A stretch of DNA of 43,006 nucleotides from Aquimarina sp. Aq78 (GCF_900299525.1 NZ_OMKA01000019.1:1-43006), one strand, 5' to 3'; positions 16,439-24,786 are shown, numbered from the stretch's first letter. Notes: generated by a model not told the origin, from the letters alone. Numbers and translations are program-made.

Positions 16439-18643
16439 ATGAGTTTGAATGAAACTGACTTGCAAAGTGCTTTAAAAAAACATTTTGGCTTTAGTCAATT
16501 TAGAGGACTACAGGAAAAGGTAATACAATGTATTTTGGAAAAACAAAATACATTTGTAATAATGCCTACAGGCGGGGGTAAATCCCTATGTTATCAACTG
16601 CCCGCTTTAATGTGTAAAGGGACCGCTATTGTGGTTTCACCCCTGATCGCATTAATGAAAAATCAAGTGGATGCTATTCGCAGTATCTCTTCGGTAGAGG
16701 GTATTGCCCACGTGCTTAATTCTTCTCTTAATAAATCCGAAGTAAAAAGGGTAAAAGAAGATATAATTAACGGGGTTACCAAGTTGTTATATGTTGCTCC
16801 AGAATCACTTACTAAAGAAGAATATGTAGATTTTTTAAAATCTCAGGAAGTTTCTTTTTTAGCTGTAGATGAAGCGCATTGTATTAGTGAATGGGGACAT
16901 GATTTTAGACCCGAATACAGAAACCTACGTAATATTATTAGAAGAATAGGAGAAGATATTCCTATTATAGGGCTCACCGCAACTGCAACTCCAAAGGTAC
17001 AGGAAGATATTCTTAAAAATTTGGGAATGAGTGATGCTAAAACGTTTAAAGCATCATTTAATCGCCCTAATCTGTTTTATGAAATACGTCCGAAAACAAA
17101 AAATGTAGATGCAGATATTACTCGTTTTGTAAAACAAAATAGTGGTAAAAGTGGTATTATATATTGTCTTAGTAGAAAAAGAGTAGAAGAGTTGGCGCAG
17201 ACATTAGAGGTTAATGGAGTAAAAGCTGTTCCTTATCACGCGGGATTAGATGCTAAGACTAGAGCTAAGCATCAGGATATGTTTTTGATGGAAGATGTAG
17301 ATGTAGTAGTTGCTACAATTGCTTTCGGAATGGGAATCGATAAACCAGATGTGCGTTTTGTGATCCATCATGATATGCCCAAAAGTATAGAGAGTTATTA
17401 TCAAGAAACAGGACGTGCCGGTCGAGATGGAGGAGAAGGACATTGCCTAGCATATTATGCATATAAAGATATAGAAAAACTAGAAAAGTTTATGAGCGGC
17501 AAACCTGTTGCCGAACAAGAAATAGGCCATGCTTTGTTACAAGAAATAGTGGCATTTGCAGAAACTTCTATATCCAGACGTAAATTTATATTACATTATT
17601 TTGGTGAGGAGTTTGATGATGTAAAAGGTGATGGTGCTGATATGGATGATAATGTACGCAATCCAAAGAAGAAGCATGAAGCCAAAGATGAAGTAAAGTT
17701 ACTGCTTGAAGTCGTTAGTAAAACTGGAGAGATATATAAATCTAAAGATCTGGTTAATACACTTATTGGTAAAAGCAATGCCTTGATCATTTCGCATAGA
17801 ACACATCAACAAGATTTCTTTGGAAGTGGTAAAGCAAGAGACGACAAATATTGGATGGCTCTTGCACGTCAGGTGTTGGTAAAAGGATATTTGCGTAAAG
17901 ATATCGAAACTTATGGAGTGATTAGAATTACTTCAGAAGGGAAAAATTTTATCGATAATCCGATAAGTTTTATGATGACCGAGGATCATATATATAATCA
18001 AACTACCGATGATTCTATAATAACTGCAGCAAAGTCTGGAGCTAAAGGAGGTAGTGATGATAAGTTAGTTGGGATGCTACGGAATTTAAGAAAAACAGTA
18101 TCCAAAAAACTAGGAGTTCCTCCATTTGTAGTATTTCAGGATCCTTCTATAGATGATATGGCTCTTAAATATCCCGTTACTGTCGAAGAACTCGCAAATG
18201 TTCATGGAGTAGGCGAAGGTAAAGCTAAGAAATATGGTCCTGCATTTGTAGCTCTTATTGCAGAATATGTAGAAGAAAATGATATTATGCGACCCGATGA
18301 TTTTGTAGTTAAAAGTACAGGAGCCAATAGTGGTCTAAAACTATATATTATACAAAATGTAGATCGAAAACTACCTTTGGATGATATAGCTGCCGCAAAA
18401 GGGATGGATATGACTGCTTTTATAAAAGAGATGGAGGCTATTGTTTATAGTGGTACTAAACTTAATATTGGGTATTGGATAGATGAAATTCTTGATGAAG
18501 ATCAGCAAGAAGAGATTCATGAATATTTTATTGAAGCCGAAAATGATAAAATAGATACGGCAATAGAAGAGTTTGATGGCGACTATGATGATGAAGAATT
18601 ACGTCTATATCGTATTAAGTTTATTAGTGATGTAGCGAATTAG
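16439..18643 (+). CDS. recQ: ATP-dependent DNA helicase RecQ
   Basis: A 734-residue 3'-5' helicase for recombination and replication-fork repair. Domains in order: RecA-like domain 1 with Walker A MPTGGGKS (42-49) and the DEAH box (144-147), followed by CISEWGHDFR, which is the RecQ aromatic-rich loop; domain 2 with YHAGLDAKTR, GMGIDKPDVR and QETGRAGRDG; a region with a short helical part in place of a clear four-cysteine zinc motif; the RQC winged helix (about 425-520); and an HRDC domain (about 530-615: LRNLRKTVSKKLGVPPFVVF). The C-terminal 115 residues form a further helical domain typical of long Bacteroidota RecQ proteins. It diverges from the kdsD operon and ends at a strong terminator. 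Confidence 0.94.
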   Translation: MSLNETDLQSALKKHFGFSQFRGLQEKVIQCILEKQNTFVIMPTGGGKSLCYQLPALMCKGTAIVVSPLIALMKNQVDAIRSISSVEGIAHVLNSSLNKSEVKRVKEDIINGVTKLLYVAPESLTKEEYVDFLKSQEVSFLAVDEAHCISEWGHDFRPEYRNLRNIIRRIGEDIPIIGLTATATPKVQEDILKNLGMSDAKTFKASFNRPNLFYEIRPKTKNVDADITRFVKQNSGKSGIIYCLSRKRVEELAQTLEVNGVKAVPYHAGLDAKTRAKHQDMFLMEDVDVVVATIAFGMGIDKPDVRFVIHHDMPKSIESYYQETGRAGRDGGEGHCLAYYAYKDIEKLEKFMSGKPVAEQEIGHALLQEIVAFAETSISRRKFILHYFGEEFDDVKGDGADMDDNVRNPKKKHEAKDEVKLLLEVVSKTGEIYKSKDLVNTLIGKSNALIISHRTHQQDFFGSGKARDDKYWMALARQVLVKGYLRKDIETYGVIRITSEGKNFIDNPISFMMTEDHIYNQTTDDSIITAAKSGAKGGSDDKLVGMLRNLRKTVSKKLGVPPFVVFQDPSIDDMALKYPVTVEELANVHGVGEGKAKKYGPAFVALIAEYVEENDIMRPDDFVVKSTGANSGLKLYIIQNVDRKLPLDDIAAAKGMDMTAFIKEMEAIVYSGTKLNIGYWIDEILDEDQQEEIHEYFIEAENDKIDTAIEEFDGDYDDEELRLYRIKFISDVAN

Positions 18644-18662
18644 AATATGATATACAATATAG

Positions 18663-18695
18663 AAAAAGGCTTTGGAGTTACCCAAAGCCTTTTTT
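18663..18695 (+). terminator. Terminator of recQ
   Basis: A perfect 13-bp stem, AAAAAGGCTTTGG (18663-18675) with CCAAAGCCTTTTT (18682-18694), closes a 6-nt loop and ends in T residues, 20 bases after recQ. Confidence 0.92.
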
Positions 18696-19183
18696 ATTGC
18701 CTTACTCCAAATCAGTTTATTTATAAAAAACCTCGAAGACTAACTGAAAAACACTTATTTCAAAATTTAAATGAATCGTTAAAACTAATTTTGTTAGCGC
18801 TTATCAATTAATCTACTACACTCACCAATATGTTAATTTGGTTTTTGTCTACTAACCATATATTTATATAAGATTTTATGTTTTATACAATATAAGTGTA
18901 ATCAGTTTGTGAGAAATAAATTAAATCATCTATTGTATCTGAGAAATTAAAGCATTGAGAGATTAACTTTTTTTTAACTATATACTAAATTTTGAATAGT
19001 ATAAATAAATTAGAGAAACAGTTAAAAAATACAAAAAAAATAAAATCTCTCTATATGGATTTCTTGTTGAAATTATTGAAATACCTGCCGTACTTATCAA
19101 TAAAAGAGGAAAACGGAATTAAAAAGCTGTCGGGTATTGGATAAAATCATAGGTACGCAGAGCTATAATCTCAGTTTAGCTCG
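18696..19183. other. Intergenic region upstream of the lanthipeptide-like gene
   Basis: No gene is supported in this AT-rich stretch. TACTTATCAA (19091-19100) is the exact inverse of TTGATAAGTA (19222-19231), and GAGCTA/TAGCTC form a small hairpin at about 19160-19182. Both suggest structured leader RNA or operator DNA before the gene at 19296. Confidence 0.4.
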
Positions 19184-19218
19184 TGGTATGTCTGATGTCT
19201 TAAAATAGATCCATACCA
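19184..19218 (+). promoter_or_regulatory. Leader hairpin carrying the TGTCTTAAAA motif
   Basis: TGGTATG (19184-19190) pairs perfectly with CATACCA (19212-19218). The 21-nt loop contains GATGTCTTAAAAT, which resembles the GTGTCTTAAAA centre of the pseudoknot elements. I find no convincing stem 1, and it lies 77 nt before the start codon instead of 26-27, so it is a relative at best. Confidence 0.4.
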
Positions 19219-19295
19219 TTTTTGATAAGTAGAAAGCAAGTGAAAATATTTATGAAGAATACTTATTTATTTAATAACAATTAAAATTTTTAATC

Positions 19296-19475
19296 ATGAA
19301 AAAAAAGAAGTTATCTAATTTAAATTTAAACAAAAAAACGATCTCTAAATTGAATAGTTCAAAAATAATTGGAGGTAGAGATTCTCGTCCTACTGTTCCT
19401 ACTTTAGAACTTTCTTATTGTGTAGGTATTCCCGGAGTTCCTGCAGGTTGTATGTCTGTTAACCCTTGCGCATAA
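19296..19475 (+). CDS. Lanthipeptide-like double-glycine precursor
   Basis: A 59-residue gene. The leader differs from those of the 10-12 kb array: MKKKKLSNLNLNKKTISKLN then SSKIIGG, with the lysine-rich start and LNLNKKTISKLN box seen in Bacteroidota class I lanthipeptide precursors. The 32-residue core (RDSRPTVPTLELSYCVG, then IPGVPAGCMSVNPCA) holds three cysteines and several serines and threonines, the residues needed for lanthionine rings. No LanB/LanC-type enzyme is in the window, so the chemistry is only inferred. A LytTR regulator lies downstream on the other strand. The gene ends at a terminator shared in sequence with the peptide gene at 20530. Confidence 0.7.
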   Translation: MKKKKLSNLNLNKKTISKLNSSKIIGGRDSRPTVPTLELSYCVGIPGVPAGCMSVNPCA

Positions 19476-19550
19476 TAAAACCTCTATCCTGTTACTTTAT
19501 TTTGTAATAGTGAAAGTGATTAAGTAAGAAGGTATTAATCATTTGATAAG

Positions 19551-19582
19551 AGGCTGTCTAAAAATATTTAGGCAGTCTTTTT
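19551..19582 (+). terminator. Terminator of the lanthipeptide-like gene
   Basis: AGGCTGTCTAAA (19551-19562) pairs with TTTAGGCAGTCT (19567-19578) using two G-U pairs, followed by a T run. The sequence is nearly the same as the terminator at 20456-20490. Confidence 0.8.
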
Positions 19583-19688
19583 ATTTTCAGTTACTTGATT
19601 AAGATTCTGGCTTAAGTTTTCGACATCAAGTGTTTTAGAAAATAACTTAAAGAGCTCTATATATGTGAAAAAATTATTCTACATTAAT

Positions 19689-20051
19689 TTATGAGAGACT
19701 TTTTATTAATTCTATTAACTTTGGTTTATTACGTATAGAAACAACTATTCTTTCTTTATTACTCAGAGTGATAGCTTCTTTTTTGTATATAGAGTGAATT
19801 TGGTTAATATTAATCAATGTTGATCTATTTGCTCTAAAGAATCCTTTTTTAGATAATAAGCCTTCATAATATTTTAAAGATTTCGAAACTAAATAAGTTG
19901 ATTTATTGGATGCTGTAAAAAGACTATAGTTGCCATCTGCCTCACATTTAATAATGTCATTTATATCCACTGCAATATGCTCATTCCCAATATGAACTAG
20001 TATTTTGGAGGTGCTGGAACTTTCTTTTAAAAAAATATGGTTTTGCGTCAA
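19689..20051 (-). CDS. Stand-alone LytTR DNA-binding regulator
   Basis: A 120-residue protein that is little more than a LytTR DNA-binding domain (about residues 17-118). Typical are VDINDIIKCEADGNYSLF, KSLKYYEGLL, GFFRANRSTLININQIHSI and the late SNKERIVVSI strand. LytTR proteins in other bacteria control bacteriocin, virulence and competence genes and are usually fused to a receiver domain; here there is none, nor a membrane part, so it cannot be a normal two-component regulator. It lies between two peptide precursor genes and may control them, which is inferred from position alone. Its start has no visible -7 element. Confidence 0.85.
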   Translation of the reverse strand: MTQNHIFLKESSSTSKILVHIGNEHIAVDINDIIKCEADGNYSLFTASNKSTYLVSKSLKYYEGLLSKKGFFRANRSTLININQIHSIYKKEAITLSNKERIVVSIRNKPKLIELIKSLS

Positions 20052-20455
20052 AAGAAAAGGTTTTTTTATTGATTTGTTACTTCGAATTGTTCTTAGACTT
20101 AGAGCGTGTTATTAACTTGATATTCCGTTTTTGGTTTTTTTTAATAGATATAGGGGATACAGATATGGTTAGTAAATGTGTTTACTATATAATGTAGTAA
20201 TAATGTAAAATGTTACCTTGTTTTTATGTTATATTCTTATTAAATGTGTCGTTGTGTTCAAAAATATTGATGTTATTCAGGATGATTGGAGATTATGATT
20301 ATAAATATTCATTTAAATTTAAGCTAAGAATATTGTTAGAACCGTACTAATTCATTAGTTTTTCTAAAACTTAATGCATTTGCTTTTTAAGAACACAAAA
20401 TATTATAATAAACCACCTACAATTTCCTGTGTTTGCAATTTGTTTAAACTTAAAT
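20052..20455. other. Intergenic region upstream of the LytTR gene
   Basis: About 400 AT-rich bases hold no gene I can support and no clear promoter or hairpin. This is the leader side of the LytTR gene and the 3' side of the peptide gene at 20530. Confidence 0.4.
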
Positions 20456-20490
20456 AAAAAGACTGCCTATATAAAAACTATAGACAGTCT
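20456..20490 (-). terminator. Terminator of the peptide gene at 20530
   Basis: Read on the minus strand, AGACTGTCTATA pairs with TATAGGCAGTCT (one G-U pair) and a U run follows. It is a close sequence relative of the terminator at 19551-19582. Confidence 0.8.
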
Positions 20491-20529
20491 CATTCTTTGA
20501 TAAGTTTGTTTTATGATTTAATCAATAGT

Positions 20530-20727
20530 TTAGGCGCAATTACAAATACCCCCAACCCAATATCCACCACTGTGTGGACCTATTCCACATTGCCAATTGG
20601 CAGGCCCGCAGCAGATAGCGTCTGTATCCCAAAAGCAGCGGTGACGCCCCGAACCTCCTTGAATTTTGCTTTGTATGTTTTTGCTCATTGCCTGTACCCC
20701 GTTTAAATTTAAAATGTTTTTTAACAT
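20530..20727 (-). CDS. Double-glycine leader peptide precursor 6
   Basis: A 65-residue gene on the minus strand. The leader is MLKNILNLNGVQAM then SKNIQSKIQGG, a variant of the LNL...GG type; cleavage would follow residue 25. The 40-residue core is rich in cysteine, glycine and aromatic residues: SGRHRCFWDTDAICCG, then PANWQCGIGPHSGG, ending VGGICNCA, with six cysteines and three tryptophans. It is about 8 kb from the main array, yet it carries the same pseudoknot-like element at the same distance from its start. No export or modification gene is near. Confidence 0.8.
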   Translation of the reverse strand: MLKNILNLNGVQAMSKNIQSKIQGGSGRHRCFWDTDAICCGPANWQCGIGPHSGGYWVGGICNCA

Positions 20728-20754
20728 GGTTTTAGTTTTAAGAATTTATATTTT

Positions 20755-20787
20755 CTTGATTGTTTATAGACATTCAAGTTTTATGTC
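20755..20787 (-). promoter_or_regulatory. Candidate H-type pseudoknot leader element, copy 5
   Basis: On the minus strand: stem 1 GACAT (20787-20783) with ATGTC (20773-20769); loop 1 AAAA; stem 2 CTTGA (20778-20774) with TCAAG (20759-20755); no spacer between the two; loop 3 is 9 nt, TATAAACAA. It ends 27 nt before the ATG. Relative to the array copies, one stem 1 pair is changed from C-G to U-A and most of stem 2 is changed, with pairing retained. Confidence 0.6.
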
Positions 20788-20929
20788 TGTTTGTTTATGT
20801 CTTTTTTGGGGTTAGTGTTACTCTTAATTATTTGTTAATTATTTAGTTACATGTCTTAAGGGTCTGTTTTGAGATGTAAAAAAAATATTTCTTTGTTTTG
20901 TTTTTAAATTAAAACCATTAACAATTACT

Positions 20930-20937
20930 TATCTTTG
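20930..20937 (+). promoter_or_regulatory. Bacteroidota -7 promoter element for the immunophilin gene
   Basis: TATCTTTG fits TAnnTTTG and lies 34 bases before ATG 20972. Confidence 0.6.
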
Positions 20938-20971
20938 CAACTTAAAATTAAAAAGCTAAAAATACGCTGTT

Positions 20972-21904
20972 ATGCAAGAAGGATTATACGCAAAATTCAA
21001 TACTTCAAAAGGAAGTATATTGGTAAATCTAGAATATAAAAAAACACCAGGAACTGTTGGTAATTTTGTTGGCCTCGCAGAAGGATCGATAGAAAATCAA
21101 GCTATTCCTCAAGGAAAACCATATTACAATGGATTAAAATTCCATAGAGTGATTGCAGATTTTATGATTCAGGGAGGAGACCCTCAAGGAACTGGAGCTG
21201 GTGGACCAGGATATCAATTTGATGATGAAATTCATTCAGATTTAAAACATGATGGTCCAGGAGTATTATCTATGGCTAATGCTGGTCCGGGAACAAACGG
21301 GAGTCAGTTTTTTATTACTCATGTAGAAACATCCTGGTTGGATGGGAAACATACTGTTTTTGGTAAAGTAGTAGAAGGGTTAGAGGTTGTAAATACTATA
21401 GAACAAGGAGATGAAATCGAATCTATAGAGATCCAGAGAGTAGGAACAGAAGCCGAAGGTTTTAATGCTGTTGAAACTTTTAGAAGTTTTAATGGAGCTA
21501 AAGCAGAAAGAGAAGCTGCTGCCAGAAAAAAAACTGACGATCTATTAGAAGAACTTGCTGCTGGATTTGAGAAAACCGATAGTGGTTTGAGATATAAGAT
21601 TATTCAAAATGGAGATGGAGTAAAGGCAGAAAAAGGAAAAACTGTTTCTGTGCATTACAAAGGGAGTTTGACCGATGGCACGGTATTTGATTCTTCATAT
21701 AAACGTAATCAGCCTATTGACTTTCCATTAGGAGTGGGACAAGTAATTCCTGGATGGGATGAAGGCATTGCGCTGTTACAAGTAGGAGATAAAGCAAGAT
21801 TTGTGATTCCACCATACCTTGGATATGGAGATCGAGGTGCAGGAGGAGTTATTCCACCTAACGCAACACTTATTTTTGATGTTGAGTTGGTAGAAGTGAA
21901 ATAA
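20972..21904 (+). CDS. Cyclophilin-FKBP fusion peptidyl-prolyl isomerase
   Basis: A 310-residue two-domain foldase. Residues 5-160 are a cyclophilin: [19 protein letters not shown] contains the catalytic arginine and the F/M/Q pocket, then [17 protein letters not shown] and [12 protein letters not shown]. After a charged helical linker (about 165-200), residues 205-310 are an FKBP domain: [51 protein letters not shown]. Both active sites look complete, so it should carry cyclosporin-type and FK506-type isomerase activity. Dual-family immunophilins of this order have been described from Flavobacterium. No signal peptide is present, so it acts in the cytoplasm. Monocistronic, with its own promoter and terminator. 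Confidence 0.92.
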   Translation: MQEGLYAKFNTSKGSILVNLEYKKTPGTVGNFVGLAEGSIENQAIPQGKPYYNGLKFHRVIADFMIQGGDPQGTGAGGPGYQFDDEIHSDLKHDGPGVLSMANAGPGTNGSQFFITHVETSWLDGKHTVFGKVVEGLEVVNTIEQGDEIESIEIQRVGTEAEGFNAVETFRSFNGAKAEREAAARKKTDDLLEELAAGFEKTDSGLRYKIIQNGDGVKAEKGKTVSVHYKGSLTDGTVFDSSYKRNQPIDFPLGVGQVIPGWDEGIALLQVGDKARFVIPPYLGYGDRGAGGVIPPNATLIFDVELVEVK

Positions 21905-21929
21905 TTTTAGTTCATTACATACAAAATTT

Positions 21930-21956
21930 AAAAAGTCCCTTTATTAGGGACTTTTT
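21930..21956 (+). terminator. Terminator of the immunophilin gene
   Basis: AAAAAGTCCCT (21930-21940) pairs perfectly with AGGGACTTTTT (21946-21956) around a 5-nt loop, ending in T residues. Confidence 0.9.
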
Positions 21957-22225
21957 TATTGCTTGTTTTATCTAGTATATAAAAATAGACTCTCCATATT
22001 TATTATTTGATAATAATATGATAATAGGGTAGATGTAAATTATCATATCCTTAGTAGATTTTTATATTAAAAGCTTTATTTTTAATGAATTGTATTTTTT
22101 TTAACATTAATTTTTATTATTTTTAACATTGCGGTTTTTTTAAATCATTTTGTTAAAAAAGAATATTAGGAGGTTTAAATCCTCTTTTATTTATATTTTA
22201 ACCCAAATTGCATACCCCCCTAGAT
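21957..22225. other. AT-rich leader of the secreted protein gene
   Basis: No gene is present. Repeated TTTTTAAC/TTTTTTAAC words stand at about 22096-22125, like those before the gene at 344. No TAnnTTTG element is clear. Confidence 0.35.
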
Positions 22226-23023
22226 ATGAAACAAGGACTTATTACTTTTTTTATTCTGTGTAATATTCATCTTGCTCTCGGTCAAGATAAAGCGGATATT
22301 CTAGTAAACATCAATGATCAAATAGAGATGATAGATGGTTATATAGAATTTGAAACTTTTTTCTTAGACCCAGAAGAGTTTCTTGATAAGATGGCTGATC
22401 ATGGCGCAGAACTTAATGGATACTATGAGCATGAACGTCTCAAAAAAATTGTTAGAAAAGTAGGTACCAGAACAGCAGATGTTGTAACTACATTTTACTT
22501 TTGGAATGATCAACTTATTCATGTAAACTACAAACAACGACCATATTTGGAAACAAAGAACGAAAGTGGTCAACGAATTATGGATTATTCTAATGCTTTT
22601 ACCAAATATGAGTCAAAGCATTATTTTAAGAATGATGAAGAATTAGAAAAAAAGGAAATTGGCCAACCTATGGATGGTATGGAGCCCGAAGAAGAATTTA
22701 TCAAGTATGCATATAAAATGAAGGCTCTGTTGGATAACAAGTTCTATAATAGAGGTACTTATGAAGCACTGCAAGGAAAATGGCTTTTTATTCAGAATAC
22801 AGATGATTATTTGATTTTTGAAGGGACGATTCGATTTAACTTTTACAATGGTAAATTTGCAAATCGTTTGAAAACCAGAATAGAAGAAGGAGGAGTATTG
22901 GTTTGTTTTTTTCCTATGGATGACCGTATTTATAGATATAAAATCGATAACCTAAATGATAATATGCTTACACTAACGGATCTTTTTTCTAAAGAAGAGT
23001 TTGTTTATGCTAAAGTAGAATGA
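22226..23023 (+). CDS. Secreted protein of unknown function
   Basis: A 265-residue protein with a signal peptide at residues 1-20 (MKQGLITFFILCNIHLALGQ); this ATG is preferred over an in-frame TTG at 22208 because it gives a clean signal sequence. The mature protein has an N-terminal part with VGTRTADVVTTFYFWNDQ, which looks like a small alpha/beta domain, an acidic middle (EPEEEFIKYAYKM) and a C-terminal part (LQGKWLFIQNTDDYLIFEG then RYKIDNLNDNMLTLTD) that reads like a lipocalin-type beta sheet. I do not recognise the family. It is probably periplasmic or surface-exposed. The next gene starts 10 bases later, so the two are likely one operon. Confidence 0.7.
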   Translation: MKQGLITFFILCNIHLALGQDKADILVNINDQIEMIDGYIEFETFFLDPEEFLDKMADHGAELNGYYEHERLKKIVRKVGTRTADVVTTFYFWNDQLIHVNYKQRPYLETKNESGQRIMDYSNAFTKYESKHYFKNDEELEKKEIGQPMDGMEPEEEFIKYAYKMKALLDNKFYNRGTYEALQGKWLFIQNTDDYLIFEGTIRFNFYNGKFANRLKTRIEEGGVLVCFFPMDDRIYRYKIDNLNDNMLTLTDLFSKEEFVYAKVE

Positions 23024-23033
23024 TTTTTAAACT

Positions 23034-23549
23034 ATGGATTTAAGGTATCCTATAGGAAAATTTGAATGTCCGAAAATCATAACTTCGGATCATATCGAAA
23101 GATGGATATCTGATGTAGAAGAATTACCTGCGAAATTATCAAATCTAGTTTCCACTTTTAGTGAAAAACAATTAGAAACACAGTATCGAGCTGGTGGGTG
23201 GACCGCCAGACAAGTAATACATCATATTCACGATAGTCACCATAATGGATATATTCGGTTTAAGTGGGCATTAACAGAAAATAGGCCTATGATAAAAGCT
23301 TATGATCAGCAATTATGGGCCGAATTATTTGATACTAAATCAGCGCCAATTCATTTGTCTTTAAACTTGATACAAGCTTTACATGCTAAATGGGTGTATT
23401 TCTTAAAAGGTTTATCTACTCATGATCTTAAAAAAGAGTTTATACACCCAGAAGGAGATATTACAATTTCACTAGGAGAAGATATAGGTATCTATGCATG
23501 GCATGGTAATCATCACTTTGCACATTTACAAATTATAGCCCAACTCTAA
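23034..23549 (+). CDS. DinB-family putative bacillithiol transferase (YfiT-like)
   Basis: A 171-residue protein of the DinB/YfiT four-helix metal-binding fold. The opening LRYPIGKFECPK and the histidine sites HHIHDSHHNGYIR (about 66-78) and YAWHGNHHFAHL (about 154-165) match YfiT, where three histidines bind a divalent metal. YfiT-like proteins are proposed thiol S-transferases; in Bacteroidota, where bacillithiol-type thiols are reported in part of the phylum, the real substrate is uncertain. It lies 10 bases after the secreted protein gene and ends one base before the convergent GNAT gene. Confidence 0.85.
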   Translation: MDLRYPIGKFECPKIITSDHIERWISDVEELPAKLSNLVSTFSEKQLETQYRAGGWTARQVIHHIHDSHHNGYIRFKWALTENRPMIKAYDQQLWAELFDTKSAPIHLSLNLIQALHAKWVYFLKGLSTHDLKKEFIHPEGDITISLGEDIGIYAWHGNHHFAHLQIIAQL

Positions 23550-23550
23550 T

Positions 23551-24075
23551 TTAAATAGATAATACCATTCTTTGCATTTCTCTATGTTCATCTTTTAGAC
23601 CGGGATAGTCTAAATTATAAAAAGAAACCGTATTAAATCCCATTTTTTTATAAAAACTTAGTGCTGGACTAGTACTCATTACATCTAGCCAAACTATTTT
23701 TTTACCAAGATTAATTGCATGGTTTTTAATGAACTCAATTCTCTTTTTGCCAATTCCTAAGCCTGTAGATGCTTTTAAAAGATATATTTTCTCTAGTTGT
23801 AGTACTATAGACGCATTAAAACCTTTAATAGCCTGGTGTTTTTTGATTTTTAACAAGCCCAAAGATTTGTTTGCTTTTTGAATCAAAAAATAAGTAATGG
23901 TGGCTGTTTCCAAATCATCTTTAAAAGCTTTTTGATTAAAACTTAGATTTATATAATAACTAGGATCATTATTTTTCCAGATATGGGCATAGTGCTCAGG
24001 GTAGAATTGTTGACTTATTTTAATTAACTCATTAATGTCATTAGCAGAGCATTCCTTAAAAACTACTTCTTGCAT
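23551..24075 (-). CDS. GNAT family N-acetyltransferase
   Basis: A 174-residue acetyltransferase of the GNAT fold. Visible are the strand-turn QLEKIYLLKASTGLGIGKKR, in which TGLGIGKK is the acetyl-CoA pyrophosphate loop, the following helix IEFIKNHAINLGKKIVWLDV and the terminal SFYKKMGFNTVSFYNL motif. The acceptor (small molecule, amino terminus or lysine) cannot be told. It is transcribed toward the YfiT-like gene; the thioredoxin-like gene lies 43 bases upstream on the same strand and may share its transcript. Confidence 0.85.
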   Translation of the reverse strand: MQEVVFKECSANDINELIKISQQFYPEHYAHIWKNNDPSYYINLSFNQKAFKDDLETATITYFLIQKANKSLGLLKIKKHQAIKGFNASIVLQLEKIYLLKASTGLGIGKKRIEFIKNHAINLGKKIVWLDVMSTSPALSFYKKMGFNTVSFYNLDYPGLKDEHREMQRMVLSI

Positions 24076-24118
24076 ATTTTAAAGTTACGATAGTGTAGCA
24101 ATTTTTTCTAGATTGGAT

Positions 24119-24676
24119 TTATTGTTTCCATTTTATATTGCAACCTATGCTAGGCTTTTGTTCTTCAGAAACTTTGGCATTACGAAGTACTGCATCAAGT
24201 GCTTGACGCAGGTCACGACCATTTACAGGAATTCCGTTTCCAGGTCGGGAATCATCAAGTTGTCCTCGATAAATGAGTTTTGATTCTGAATCAAATAGAT
24301 AAAAATCAGGCGTGCAGGCAGCATCATATACTTTGGCAACATCTTGAGTTTCATCAAATAAATATGGAAATGTATAATTATTTTTCCGAGCGGTTTTCCA
24401 CATTTCTTTAGGAGCATCCTGAGGATATTTTTCAATATCATTACTGCTTATAGCTACAAAACCAAATCCCTGAACCCTATAGTCATTAGCAATACGTACT
24501 ATTTCTTCGTTAACATGAATCACAAAAGGGCAATGATTACAGATAAACATAACCACAGTTCCTTTTTCACCTTTTATATCGTTTAGGGAATACTCGTTAT
24601 TGGTAATAGAGTCTACAAGTGTAAAATCGGGTGCAATAGTACCAAGAGGTAACATATTAGAAGGAGTACGAGCCAT
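24119..24676 (-). CDS. Thioredoxin-fold redoxin (AhpC/TSA family)
   Basis: A 185-residue thioredoxin-like protein without a signal peptide. The fold starts at GTIAPDFTLVDSITN; the active-site motif is CNHCPFVIHVNEEI (about residues 46-59), a CxxC followed by cis-proline-type PDFYLF. Known from many Bacteroidota and plant relatives as thioredoxin family proteins of unclear substrate; it probably reduces disulfides or peroxides in the cytoplasm. A third cysteine in AACTPDFYLF and a fourth near the C terminus (IGCNIKWKQ) are conserved in the family as I recall it. Likely cotranscribed with the downstream GNAT gene. Confidence 0.85.
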   Translation of the reverse strand: MARTPSNMLPLGTIAPDFTLVDSITNNEYSLNDIKGEKGTVVMFICNHCPFVIHVNEEIVRIANDYRVQGFGFVAISSNDIEKYPQDAPKEMWKTARKNNYTFPYLFDETQDVAKVYDAACTPDFYLFDSESKLIYRGQLDDSRPGNGIPVNGRDLRQALDAVLRNAKVSEEQKPSIGCNIKWKQ

Positions 24677-24786
24677 GATTTTCTGTTTTTTTGAAAGGTT
24701 CCAAATTACAATATTATACTATATAAGTCTACAAAAACAGACCTTAGTTACAATAGTGATTCACAATTTTGAAGACTAGAACTCGT

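Noticed and set aside
20840..20880. ATGTCTTAAGGG on the plus strand as another pseudoknot element
   Set aside because: It lacks the GACAY arm and a pairing second stem, and it is not before a peptide gene on that strand.
22208..22225. TTG start for the secreted protein
   Set aside because: The ATG six codons later begins a clean signal peptide.
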